Shown: one piece after another, positions 35,925 through 43,913 of the stretch | Numbering within the stretch: the stretch's first letter is position 1 | Layout of the letters: each line of letters begins with the position of its first letter | Assembly: GCA_965275915.1 (NCBI GenBank) | Contig: CBDHYI010000008.1 | Span: 62,001 to 126,000, forward strand | Direction of reading: 5' to 3' | Origin: JBDWFY01 sp965275915 | GTDB taxonomy: Bacteria; Pseudomonadota; Alphaproteobacteria; Rhizobiales; Stappiaceae | Length of the DNA stretch: 64,000 nucleotides | Translations under genes and position numbers: made by a program | The notes under the pieces: model-generated | What the model saw: only the letters and a program-made list of their open reading frames with translations | The model's database searches: none | Told to the model about the DNA's origin: nothing

Positions 35925-36272
35925 TCAGGGTTTGCCGGCCGTCCCCACGACGGCGTGCGAACCCATCAGCGCTCTGATTTCGGCTGGTATCTCATACTGG
36001 TCGAAGAATCCGCGATTGGTTGGCAGTCCGCAGATTTCCCGTTGAATAACGACATACCAGAGCGCCTGTGCCGCCTCCCTTTTCAGTTTCTGGTGAATGG
36101 TTGGATTGCCCGCTTCGGCTTCAAAAGTGCGCAAATTGGCAAGTGCTGCCTCCAAAGTGCGTCCCAGGCGGGCGAGCGTGCCGGCTTTTTCCTGAAGAAT
36201 TTCATAATCAAGCGCCGCCGTGAGAGGGTCGGTCACGTCGTTTGAAAACTGACGGGGCGGGCGCACACTCAT
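35925..36272 (-). CDS. small helical protein, possibly DUF6665 type
   Basis: A 115-residue, predominantly helical protein: LDYEILQEKAGTLARLGRTLEAALANLRTFE, then HQKLKREAAQALWYVVIQREICGL. Similar short proteins occur in Rhizobiales with no assigned function; DUF6665 is my best guess from memory. No signal peptide, membrane segment or catalytic motif. It stands alone and is divergent from the L,D-transpeptidase gene. Confidence 0.7.
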   Translation of the reverse strand: MSVRPPRQFSNDVTDPLTAALDYEILQEKAGTLARLGRTLEAALANLRTFEAEAGNPTIHQKLKREAAQALWYVVIQREICGLPTNRGFFDQYEIPAEIRALMGSHAVVGTAGKP

Positions 36273-36492
36273 TCTGAGTTACCTGTCGCGATCGGGCCCG
36301 AACCGGACCTTTCTTGTCCGTTCGGTCTCATGAATACTTCGTGGCCTCTGCTTCTTCCTCACACTATGGGGTCGCAGAAATTCATACAAGACGAAAAAAG
36401 TGATCATCTGTTGCAAATGAACGCTTGTCAACGCCGGTTCTCTGGGTGACAAAACGAGGATTACCGATTTGTCTCAGACGGTTGAGGGCATA

Positions 36493-37209
36493 ATGGATCA
36501 GCGCGCGCGGGCGGGAGAAACGCGTTTACCAAACGTCAAAAAAATTGAGACCGTGAGGCTCAATAGGCGGACTTTCGTTCTTATGGCGCCCTTTGCGCTG
36601 GCCGCGTGCCAGTCGGCGCCGCAAAAGGCGGGTCTGGCCGATCAGCCCGAATTGCCGTATGGCGAGCAGAATTATGCCCTGATGTACGCGCCGGTGAAGG
36701 ACAACGGCTTTCCGCTGCCGGCCATCAATTTCAAGACTTTCGATCCGCAATATCTGCGGCAGGTCGTCCGCTACAGCCGGAAATACGAGCCCGGCGTCGT
36801 TGTGGTCGACCCCTACAACAAGTTCCTCTATTGGACGCTGCCCGACGGATACGCGATCCGCTACGGCATCGGTGTCGGCCGGGCCGGCTTTGCCTGGAAC
36901 GGCGAGGCGACCATCCGCTACAAGCGGGTGTGGCCGAAATGGTTTCCGCCCGATGAGATGATCGAGCGCCAGCCGGAGCTGGAAAAATATCGCGAGGGTC
37001 AGGACGGCGGCCCAAGCAACCCGATCGGCTCCCGCGGTCTTTATCTGTGGCAGAACAACAAGGATACGCTCTACCGGATCCACGGCACCAACCAGCCCTC
37101 CAGCATCGGCACCAATGCTTCCAGCGGCTGCATCCGCCTGTGGCAGCAGGACATTATCGATCTGTACGAGCGTGTGCCGCTCAATTCCAAAGTGGTCGTT
37201 CTGGCGTAA
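36493..37209 (+). CDS. L,D-transpeptidase (ErfK/YbiS/YkuD family), Tat lipoprotein-like
   Basis: A 238-residue periplasmic enzyme that cross-links peptidoglycan stems or attaches proteins to them. The YkuD catalytic signature HGTNQPSSIGTNASSGCIRL is complete, with the catalytic Cys near the end. The N-terminus has NRRTFVLMAPFALAAC, a twin-arginine-like motif followed by an LAAC lipobox. The start at 36493 has TGAGGG upstream; a TTG eight codons earlier is possible. A strong terminator follows. This single-domain form is one of many copies usual in Rhizobiales, which rely on 3-3 crosslinks. Confidence 0.93.
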   Translation: MDQRARAGETRLPNVKKIETVRLNRRTFVLMAPFALAACQSAPQKAGLADQPELPYGEQNYALMYAPVKDNGFPLPAINFKTFDPQYLRQVVRYSRKYEPGVVVVDPYNKFLYWTLPDGYAIRYGIGVGRAGFAWNGEATIRYKRVWPKWFPPDEMIERQPELEKYREGQDGGPSNPIGSRGLYLWQNNKDTLYRIHGTNQPSSIGTNASSGCIRLWQQDIIDLYERVPLNSKVVVLA

Positions 37210-37238
37210 ACCTTGTCTGAACGCTGACAGTCCGACGC

Positions 37239-37266
37239 GGCCGGGTCCGATGACCCGGCCTTTTTT
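37239..37266 (+). terminator. intrinsic terminator after the L,D-transpeptidase gene
   Basis: GGCCGGGT-CCGATG-ACCCGGCC followed by TTTTTT: a textbook GC stem and T-run 30 bases after the stop codon. Confidence 0.93.
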
Positions 37267-37331
37267 GTTTCAAGGCCCTTCCGGCCTTGACCGTATTGAC
37301 GCCGGCAGTCTGTTTATATAACAATTATGTT

Positions 37332-37700
37332 ATGGAAAAGATTGGTTATACAGCTTCATCTCCCAATCTCGACGCAATCTTCTCGGCCCTGTCCGATCCG
37401 ACCCGGCGGGCGATCCTGTCCCGGCTGGCGGAGGGGCAGGCGTCGGTGAATGAGATTGCCGAACCGTTCGCCATGAGCCAGCCCGCCGTTTCGCGGCACC
37501 TGAAGGTGCTGGAGCGGGCCGGGCTCATCGAACGGGAGGTGGACGAGCAGCGCCGTCCGGCGCGCCTTAAGGCCGACAATCTTGCGGCGGCGGTCGACTG
37601 GCTGACCCGCTTCAGCGCTTTTTGGGGGACGAGTTTCGATCAGCTCGACGATGTCCTCGCCGACTTGAAACAGACTCGAAAAAGGGAACACAGTTCATGA
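37332..37700 (+). CDS. ArsR-family regulator
   Basis: A 122-residue winged-helix repressor: LDAIFSALSDPTRRAILSRLAEG, then NEIAEPFAMSQPAVSRHLKVLERAGLIERE. It lacks an obvious metal-binding cysteine pair. It overlaps the downstream SRPBCC gene by 4 bases (ATGA). ArsR regulators coupled to an AHSA1/SRPBCC gene are a recurrent pair in proteobacteria, where the regulator controls its own small operon. The promoter should lie in the AT-rich TATATAACAATTATGT stretch just upstream. Confidence 0.93.
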   Translation: MEKIGYTASSPNLDAIFSALSDPTRRAILSRLAEGQASVNEIAEPFAMSQPAVSRHLKVLERAGLIEREVDEQRRPARLKADNLAAAVDWLTRFSAFWGTSFDQLDDVLADLKQTRKREHSS

Positions 37701-38194
37701 GTTCATTACCGGAATATATCCAAGACCGCACATTCGATGCGCCGCGCCCGCTGGTCTGGCGGGCCTGGACCGAGCCGGATCTGCTCGCCCGCTGGTACGG
37801 GCCGGGCATTGAGACGGTGATCCATGAATTCGACCTTCGGCCCGGCGGTGTCTGGCGCAACGAGATGAAGTGGGGAGAAAAATCCGATCTCAGCAGGATG
37901 ACCTTCACTGAGGTGGTGCCGGAGGAAAAAATCGTCTGGCATCATTCTTCGACCGATGCCGACTGGAACGTCATTTCCAATCCGATGATGGAGGGCTGGC
38001 CCCGGATCCTGCTGACAACGGTGACGTTCAAAGACAGGGGCGAGACCACCGACGTCCGGCTGACCATGGTGCCGCATGAAGCCACCGAAGCCGAAATCGC
38101 CTGTTTCGCCGCCGCCATGGAAAACATGAAGAGCGGTTGGGGCAAAGGGTTTGCGGTCATCGACGAGGTTCTGGCCGAACTGCGGCAGGGCTGA
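37697..38194 (+). CDS. SRPBCC (AHSA1-like) domain protein
   Basis: A 165-residue START-like lipid/ligand-binding fold of the AHSA1 type: RTFDAPRPLVWRAWTEPDLLARWYGPG at the N-terminus, EKIVWHHSSTDAD in the middle, and a long C-terminal helix with ENMKSGWGKGF. Family members bind hydrophobic ligands; the ligand here is unknown. Translationally coupled to the ArsR gene. Confidence 0.92.
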   Translation: MSSLPEYIQDRTFDAPRPLVWRAWTEPDLLARWYGPGIETVIHEFDLRPGGVWRNEMKWGEKSDLSRMTFTEVVPEEKIVWHHSSTDADWNVISNPMMEGWPRILLTTVTFKDRGETTDVRLTMVPHEATEAEIACFAAAMENMKSGWGKGFAVIDEVLAELRQG

Positions 38195-38323
38195 TGACTT
38201 TATCCAAAATCGAAAGGGCCGGCAATTTGCGGCCTTTTCGCGCAAATATCCCGGATTTGCGGACAGGAACCATTGTTTGCGTGTAAAACCGGTTTCAACT
38301 CAACGGCGACAGGAGGTCGGACC

Positions 38324-38893
38324 ATGCCCGATGCTTCAGGCTGTGCGGTAACAGAAGCCGGTCTGACCATCCGGCCTGCCGTTCGGGAGGATGCGGCGGC
38401 GATTGACCGGCTTGCCGGTCGTGCCGTGCGCATGCTTCTTGGTCCTTTTCTCCGCGAAGATCAGATGGCTGAGACGGATGATTTTACCGTCCTCGACCCC
38501 TGGCTGCTCGATGACGGCACCTACTTTGTTGTTTTGATATCCGGAGAGATGATCGCCAGCGGCGGTTGGAGCCGGCGGCAGGGGCATATGAGACTCCCTG
38601 GGGCGCGGCCGGAGGATGCAAGGCCGATCGATCCTGAAAAAGGGGCCGCCCGCATCCGGGCGATGTATACCGATCCCGATTATGCCCGGATGGGAATTGG
38701 CCGCGTCCTTTTGAGCGTCAGCGAAACAGCGGCACGGTTGGCGGGGTATCGCAGGGCGGAACTGACAGCCACCCTTGTGGGTGAGAAGCTCTACAGCCGC
38801 TGCGGCTGGGATGTGGCGGAGTGGCGGAACGTCACCACACGCAGCGGCATTAAAATTCCGGTCGCCTACATGACCAGGACGTTTTCGCGCTGA
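38324..38893 (+). CDS. GNAT-family N-acetyltransferase
   Basis: A 189-residue acetyltransferase. The acetyl-CoA-binding motif A is at about 120-140 (AMYTDPDYARMGIGRVLLS), preceded by a substrate-binding N-domain that begins LTIRPAVREDAAAIDRLA. The start at 38324 has AGGAGGT 7 bases upstream. The acceptor is unknown. It faces the frameshifted gene at 38915-39332 across only 21 bases, which contain the GCTGAGG/CCTCAGC stem spanning both stop codons. Confidence 0.9.
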   Translation: MPDASGCAVTEAGLTIRPAVREDAAAIDRLAGRAVRMLLGPFLREDQMAETDDFTVLDPWLLDDGTYFVVLISGEMIASGGWSRRQGHMRLPGARPEDARPIDPEKGAARIRAMYTDPDYARMGIGRVLLSVSETAARLAGYRRAELTATLVGEKLYSRCGWDVAEWRNVTTRSGIKIPVAYMTRTFSR

Positions 38894-38914
38894 GGTCCCG
38901 CAAAGGAACCTGCC

Positions 38915-39332
38915 TCAGCACCTGAACTTATAGGTGAAAATCAGAATATCTTCCCGGATCGCCCCGGTCGGACGGCAGCGGCGCTGCACTTCATACGGGC
39001 CGCGCATGGTCACCTTGGTCTGATTGGCCCGCACCGGCCCCTCAACATAATATTCCAGCGGCGCGCCGGGGCAGTATCTGGAGAAGCGCCGCGCGGTGCC
39101 GGAATAACTGTTGCCGGTTTTGGCGCCGTTGAACAGCAGTGTGCCGGGCACGACACCGGATGCCTGAAGCGAGGGCTTGGGGACCTCGTAATAGAAAAAA
39201 CGCTGATTTCCCTGCGCCTTCAGCCGCATCAGCGAGCCGTTGTGGTCCCAGCACGAGTCCGCAAGCCGCCGGCATCATGGCCGCCAGAGCGGCGGCGAAG
39301 GCTGTCAGGCGGCTCAACAAACGCTCGGTCAT
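38915..39332 (-). pseudogene. exported protein gene broken by a one-base frameshift
   Basis: Two frames join to one sensible protein of about 138 residues. Frame one, from the ATG at 39332, encodes a good signal peptide (MTERLLSRLTAFAAALAAM). The second frame reads DSCWDHNGSLMRLKAQGNQ and continues to the stop at 38915 with cysteines near the end (RYCPGAPLEYYVEG, RRCRPTG). Deleting one of the two adjacent A bases at 39263-39264 fuses them as ...PAAA-DSCWDHNG, with a textbook cleavage site. So either a recent disabling insertion or a sequencing error. No function is known. Confidence 0.75.
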
Positions 39333-39372
39333 CCTGTCGGAAACTCCCGAAAATCCATTCGATAGGGCCCAA

Positions 39373-39789
39373 TTAATTCATGAGCTTGTTGTGCGGCTCC
39401 ATCCGTGCGACCAGGCCGGAATCGAAGAATTCCACCAGTTCCGATGCCTTGCCGTCGCTGATGGTCCAGAAATGCGCCAGTTCGGTTTCGAACACCTGAC
39501 CGTTTCGCCGGCTTTTGTAGACGATTGCGCACCGGGCCGCCACGTGATCCCCGTCAGCGAAAATGTCGAGCGGGGTATATTCCAGAATTTCCCAGTTCTC
39601 CCGGATCCCGGCAAACCGCTGCAGAATATCGCACCGGCCGCAACAGCGCCCGGCATAAATCGTGTCTTCCCGGCTGGCTTTCTGATCGAACTCGAATGTC
39701 TCGGTCAGATTCTCGAACACCGCGTCAATGTCACCGGCCCGCCAGGACTCGTAAATTCTCGCCACTAGATCGGTTGCGGATTGAGACAT
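39373..39789 (-). CDS. NTF2/SnoaL-like protein (paralogue 2)
   Basis: A 138-residue NTF2-like protein starting MSQSATDLVARIYESWRAGD and containing GQVFETELAHFWTISDGKA. It parallels the protein at 35273-35743 in length, order of motifs and C-terminal EFFD/EFGS segment, so the two are likely paralogues. A CCGRCD segment adds paired cysteines not seen in the other copy. Start at 39789 preferred over a long upstream frame. Confidence 0.82.
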   Translation of the reverse strand: MSQSATDLVARIYESWRAGDIDAVFENLTETFEFDQKASREDTIYAGRCCGRCDILQRFAGIRENWEILEYTPLDIFADGDHVAARCAIVYKSRRNGQVFETELAHFWTISDGKASELVEFFDSGLVARMEPHNKLMN

Positions 39790-39969
39790 GGCAAATCCCT
39801 CAAAATCAATGAAAGGAATGCCGATCAGTATGGCAGATTTTGTACAGATCGCCACCACCGGAGGGTATTCCCCAAAAGTGTGGGCGGTTTTTCGGACAGG
39901 AATACGCGGCAAAACAACCAATTAGAGCGTTTTGACCGCTTCCGTCCCAAAGAACGCTCCGGATACGGC

Positions 39970-40797
39970 TCAGTGTTTCCGTGCAAGCACAAGATGGCCG
40001 GGCACCGGCTCGCCTTCCTCGGCGCGGATGGTGGTGGGGTTGATCTCAAGGCACGAAAAGCCGTTATTCGCCAGCACCTTCAGGACATAGGCGTCCGTAT
40101 GCGCAAAGCGCTGTTTGGGGCCGACCGTGAAATCCCGCCCCTCGAACATCGCATCCGGCAGGGTTTCGCTCGAAAAGCCGAACAGGCCGCCCGCAACCAG
40201 ATTTTTCGCAACACCGCCGAAAAACGGCTCCAGCGCACCGAGATAGGGCAGCACGTCGGTGGCGAGGATCAGGTCCCACGGATCGTCCTCGGGACTTTCC
40301 AGAAAATTGACGATCTCGGCGACATAAAGATCGTCATAATCGCCCTTGTCATAAGCGATCCCGACCATCTTTTCCGCCAGATCGACCCCGGTTATGTGAC
40401 CGCAGATGTCGCGCAGCATCTCGCCGCTCAGCCCGGTCCCGCAGCCCAGATCCAGCATCCGCCCGTAAGGTCCCGGCGCAACGGCGCGCAGCCGCGCGCT
40501 GATTTTTTCGGGAATATCGTAGCCAAGCTGATCCACCAGAATGGCCTCAAACGCCTCCGCATGCTGATCGAACAACGTCGCCACATAGGCATCGGACGCC
40601 TTCTCCGGCACATCCCCTTTCCCCATCGCCGCCAACCGAACCGCCGCCCCGCCGCGATAGTCCGGATCGATGGCGAGAACCTCGCGATAGGCGTCAGCCG
40701 CCGCGTCGAATTCGCCGGCTTTTTCGTGAGCCAGAGCGCGGTTATAGGCTTCGGCGAGGGGGTCTTGTTCGGATTGGGGCACGGGCTGACTCACCAA
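39970..40797 (-). CDS. class I SAM-dependent methyltransferase with N-terminal TPR
   Basis: A 275-residue protein. Residues about 12-50 form one TPR-like helix pair (AYNRALAHEKAGEFDAAADAYREVLAIDPDY). The methyltransferase domain has LDLGCGTGLSGE near 115-126 and GVDLAEKMVGIA near 136-147. Methyl acceptor unknown; the layout resembles TPR-methyltransferases of Rhizobiales. Its start overlaps the stop of the SIR2 gene by 7 bases, yet its base composition is the GC-rich host type. It is therefore more likely the resident gene at the edge of the inserted segment than part of the ATPase-SIR2 unit; coupling cannot be excluded. Confidence 0.87.
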   Translation of the reverse strand: MVSQPVPQSEQDPLAEAYNRALAHEKAGEFDAAADAYREVLAIDPDYRGGAAVRLAAMGKGDVPEKASDAYVATLFDQHAEAFEAILVDQLGYDIPEKISARLRAVAPGPYGRMLDLGCGTGLSGEMLRDICGHITGVDLAEKMVGIAYDKGDYDDLYVAEIVNFLESPEDDPWDLILATDVLPYLGALEPFFGGVAKNLVAGGLFGFSSETLPDAMFEGRDFTVGPKQRFAHTDAYVLKVLANNGFSCLEINPTTIRAEEGEPVPGHLVLARKH

Positions 40798-41651
40798 TCC
40801 ATATTTGTTGAAATCAGTTGTCTTCTATCATTTACTAACTCCACAAGCTCCGCCAGCGCGATTGTGAGTTCACCATGATCATTATTTCTTCTTTTGTATT
40901 GAATAATATTTATCCCTCTGGTTTCCTCATACAGTTTCTTTTCTTCAGAATTAAATTCGTTTGGAAGTATCATGTAATGTGAGGTGTCGTTGAATAAATA
41001 TTTATTATTCTCGAATAGATACTGAATATCCGGATCTGACAGGCCGCATCCAATCATTACTACCGAATTCAGAAGAAGTATTGAATCCATTATTTTATAA
41101 AATTTGCTGTATTCAACTCTGGCCTTTGCATAATCTTTCAAAGTGAATATTAATTTGTCACTTCTGTCGATGGTGCCGTGCGCTTTAATCAAGTATCTAT
41201 CGGAACCGCCAATGATCTGCCCCAAATCTTCATCATAATAGTTTTTTATGTAGTAAGTTCCCTCAGCGTTCTTATGTACATAATTGTCATATATTCGGTC
41301 AAAATTGAGAGAAATAACAAATCTTGAGTCTAGATCAAAGATATGCTTATGTATATCTGAGTGTTTGTATTTAGGGGATAAAAAATTATCCTTTAAAATT
41401 GAGTCCCATTCTTTACCTAATCTATTTTTAAGGTACTCACATGCATGCAAGTAGTTTTTTCCACTTATTGCCCTCGAAACATGTCGAGGAGTACGGTCTA
41501 ACTTTGAGCAAGCTTTGTCCAGAAATGCACCCCAAGTGGGGGGCGAATTTCCGCTGGGGTCCTTTGCATTTGCAGACACACCCGAGCCAATAATTATTGC
41601 CGCTTTCCTCCGGGCAAGGCTATCTACGATTGGATCAGGCCAATTAACCAT
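40791..41651 (-). CDS. SIR2-family protein, candidate defence NADase
   Basis: A 286-residue protein of the bacterial SIR2-like group used in anti-phage systems. The Rossmann-type NAD site is visible as IIIGSGVS (19-26), SLNFD (114-118, in place of TxNxD), the catalytic-His element KAHGT (156-160, His158) and GCGLSDPD (201-208). No zinc-ribbon cysteines typical of protein deacetylases are seen, so NAD hydrolysis is more likely than deacetylation. The gene overlaps the upstream ATPase by 8 bases, giving strong translational coupling. Base composition is clearly AT-rich, with codons unlike the flanks, so it was acquired. Role in phage defence is inference. Confidence 0.88.
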   Translation of the reverse strand: MVNWPDPIVDSLARRKAAIIIGSGVSANAKDPSGNSPPTWGAFLDKACSKLDRTPRHVSRAISGKNYLHACEYLKNRLGKEWDSILKDNFLSPKYKHSDIHKHIFDLDSRFVISLNFDRIYDNYVHKNAEGTYYIKNYYDEDLGQIIGGSDRYLIKAHGTIDRSDKLIFTLKDYAKARVEYSKFYKIMDSILLLNSVVMIGCGLSDPDIQYLFENNKYLFNDTSHYMILPNEFNSEEKKLYEETRGINIIQYKRRNNDHGELTIALAELVELVNDRRQLISTNMDW

Positions 41652-42642
41652 AGATTTCGAGCTTATTAATATTCTTGATCATACGGTTCGCGATTATCTC
41701 GAAAATTTCTTCGGCATCTTTTACTCTATTGAAATGTGCACCTCTCACGCCGTCTTTAGCTTTTAGACCGAATATCGGTTTGTGCGCGGATTGGGACATG
41801 GGAATCAGGCTGTACAAATTGGGGATTTCTCCCAAATTGTAGTCGACTTCAATGTTGAGTGATTTGTCAGCAAGGTACTTTGAAATTTCGCGAGGTATTC
41901 GCTTCATGATCCTTTCGTACGCGCCGACGGCTCTCTTTGAACCTTGTACTGATTTTTGGTTATACTGTTGGGCTACGTAGCCCAAAAATTGTATAGAAAA
42001 ATTTGCGCGCTTTGGCAGATCTTCGAGCGATTCCGATGATATCTGTGAAACGCCATTAGTCAACTTTCGTTGCCATTCTTTTAGCGCCAAAGATATATTT
42101 TCAATCGCTCGTAGGCTGAAAATATCAATCGACATTGGGCTGATAAAGAAATCAGATGAAAGCAGAATAGCCCGATTTATTGAACCCAGAGAAGGGCCCA
42201 TATCAAATAGGACCAGATCGTAGCTATTGCACCTTTCTAGGAGTTCGGAAAAGACAAAGGAAGTTCTAAGTCCTCGGACATCTCCTGAGATAGAAGTCTG
42301 CCAATCCTGTGACAAAAGATCTTCTTTAAGAGATAATTTCGGGTCACCAGCAATCAGATTGATCCCAAAATCATCTATTGGCATTGGCGCCAACTCTTTT
42401 GAGTAACCTTTTCCAATAGATAAAGGGTGTATTACACTATTTATTGTAAAAGATTTGCTATTTTCGTATATTTGATTTATTTTTTCTTCAGGAAGAAGTA
42501 ATTGAGTGCAGTTGCACTGTGGATCTGCATCGATGACAAGGACTTTTTGTTTCTTGTTAATAGCCAGGTATGCAGCCAGATTGCTTAGAAGGGTTGTTTT
42601 GCCAACACCGCCTTTATTGTTAAAAAATGCTATTGACTTCAT
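41644..42642 (-). CDS. ParA/MinD-type ATPase coupled to SIR2 protein
   Basis: A 332-residue ATPase. The deviant Walker A is NNKGGVGKTTLLS (8-20) with the signature lysine Lys10. Walker A' is LVIDADPQCN (35-44) and Walker B-like LVLFDMGPSLGSINR lies near 140-155. It is longer than chromosomal ParA and has a Lys/Arg-rich mid-region (GSKRAVGAYERIMKRIPRE). No ParB gene or parS site is nearby, so plasmid-type partitioning is unlikely. With the overlapping SIR2 gene it makes a two-gene AT-rich unit. One model is that the ATPase senses or assembles and gates SIR2; that is inference. Confidence 0.88.
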   Translation of the reverse strand: MKSIAFFNNKGGVGKTTLLSNLAAYLAINKKQKVLVIDADPQCNCTQLLLPEEKINQIYENSKSFTINSVIHPLSIGKGYSKELAPMPIDDFGINLIAGDPKLSLKEDLLSQDWQTSISGDVRGLRTSFVFSELLERCNSYDLVLFDMGPSLGSINRAILLSSDFFISPMSIDIFSLRAIENISLALKEWQRKLTNGVSQISSESLEDLPKRANFSIQFLGYVAQQYNQKSVQGSKRAVGAYERIMKRIPREISKYLADKSLNIEVDYNLGEIPNLYSLIPMSQSAHKPIFGLKAKDGVRGAHFNRVKDAEEIFEIIANRMIKNINKLEIYG

Positions 42643-42790
42643 TAATTATCTACCGCCGTGACCGAATTAAGCTGATAAGCAAAACTCGCATAGCACCTCC
42701 AAATGCGGCTTGCGAATGATATTAGAGTACACCTCTTGGCACCTTATCTTGTTTCTCTTCGAGGTTGCAAATTTCTCTTTCTGGCTCCCC

Positions 42791-42970
42791 AACGGCTTCT
42801 CCGTCCGCCCTGACGGTTATCTCATCCAACGTATTTTTCCTGACCCGCGACTTCGCTGGCATATTGGCGCTGGCGCCATACTTCTTCTTCCACTTATAAC
42901 CGCCCGACTTTTCTTCGATCTCCGCCTGACGGGCGAGTGGGGCGTCGGTGATGGCGAGTTCGATTTCGCG
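42791..42970 (-). pseudogene. degraded copy of the uvrB 3' end
   Basis: This segment aligns with 45750-45928, the 3' end of the intact uvrB, in the same orientation at roughly 85% identity with a one-base indel. Read leftward it encodes ELAITDAPLARQAEIEEKSG and, further on, NMPAKSRVRKNTLDE. Over 53 residues, about 46 match UvrB. Most base differences are silent, so the copy diverged while under selection, suggesting a foreign or long-separated uvrB end rather than a fresh duplication. The indel shifts the frame near the original stop. It sits about 150 bases upstream of the ATPase start. Confidence 0.85.
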
Positions 42971-43084
42971 ATGCCCTCTGCCAGCTTCCTAGGCGGTTGA
43001 TACTATTCCAGCTACGGTAGCGCGAACAGCATCGAGTACGCTAAAGTAATTTACGGTAAGCGAACTTAACTATGGACCGGCTGC

Positions 43085-43834
43085 GTGACCAAAAAATCGC
43101 GTCTTTTGATCATCTTCACTTGTTTGGCTGCGGTTTACTTCGCTTCTCCCCTTGCTAAAGCAGCTTACCAGTTCCTGGCGCTTTCTTCGGCGAATCTTGC
43201 AGAAGTACGGCAGCGGGTTGAGCCTGCTCTCCGGGAGGATCTGCAAAGCGCAGGATTTCAGCTGGGAGAGGCAGCATTCATACGAATTTTCAAGGAAGAG
43301 AATGAGCTTGAAATCTGGTTGCGCGCGGCCGACGAGTTCAAGCTCTTCAAGACCTATGATATCTGCTACTATTCGGGGGCTCTTGGGCCGAAGCTGAAAG
43401 AGGGGGACCGGCAGTCTCCCGAAGGTTTTTATGCTGTTGATCAGGCGGCAATGAACCCGAACAGCAGCTACCATCTTTCTTTCAATCTTGGTTTCCCGAA
43501 CCTGTTTGATCAGGCCAATCAGCGAACCGGCAGCTTCCTGATGGTGCACGGCAATTGCGTTTCAATCGGATGTTACGCAATGACGGATGCAGGCATCGAA
43601 GAGATTTATCTGATCGTTGAAGCGGCACAGGAAGCCGGTCAGAAAATGGTGCCGGTGCACGCCTTTCCTTTCAGAATGACCGATGACCGGCTCGCACTTG
43701 AACAGAACCGCAGATGGTTTGAGTACTGGCAGAACCTCAAGCAAGGGTTTGATTGGTTCGAAAAGGACCGTGTTCCGCCGGTTGTTTCCGTGTCAGACAA
43801 AAAATACGTCTTCTCGTCCGGCATCGGCCTGTAG
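43085..43834 (+). CDS. YafK/DpaA-type L,D-transpeptidase-fold protein
   Basis: A 249-residue exported protein: N-terminal signal/anchor KKSRLLIIFTCLAAVYFASPLAKA and the YkuD core LMVHGNCVSIGCYAMTD with catalytic His and Cys. This variant belongs to the murein L,D-transpeptidase group that includes YafK/DpaA, which can cut the peptidoglycan-Lpp bond. The frame starts with GTG at 43085. It lies just right of the uvrB fragment, inside the segment bounded by the two uvrB ends. Confidence 0.9.
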   Translation: MTKKSRLLIIFTCLAAVYFASPLAKAAYQFLALSSANLAEVRQRVEPALREDLQSAGFQLGEAAFIRIFKEENELEIWLRAADEFKLFKTYDICYYSGALGPKLKEGDRQSPEGFYAVDQAAMNPNSSYHLSFNLGFPNLFDQANQRTGSFLMVHGNCVSIGCYAMTDAGIEEIYLIVEAAQEAGQKMVPVHAFPFRMTDDRLALEQNRRWFEYWQNLKQGFDWFEKDRVPPVVSVSDKKYVFSSGIGL

Positions 43835-43866
43835 GCATACAAGGGCCACAGCGCCGAACGTATTAC

Positions 43867-43889
43867 GCCCGGCGCAAAAGGCGCCGGGC
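43867..43889. terminator. hairpin between convergent transpeptidase and ABM genes
   Basis: GCCCGGCGC-AAAAG-GCGCCGGGC is a perfect 9-base stem located between the two stop codons. It would fold in RNA from either strand. There is no long T-run, so efficiency is uncertain. Confidence 0.6.
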
Positions 43890-43913
43890 CGAGCGTTTCG
43901 CGATTGGCGTGTT

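Noticed and set aside
41644..42642. ParA-type ATPase as a chromosome or plasmid partition gene
   Set aside because: No parB, parS-like repeats or replication gene nearby; the direct overlap with SIR2 points elsewhere.
42710..43000. Rightward 96-codon frame over the uvrB fragment
   Set aside because: It is the opposite strand of the degraded uvrB 3' end and has no protein family.
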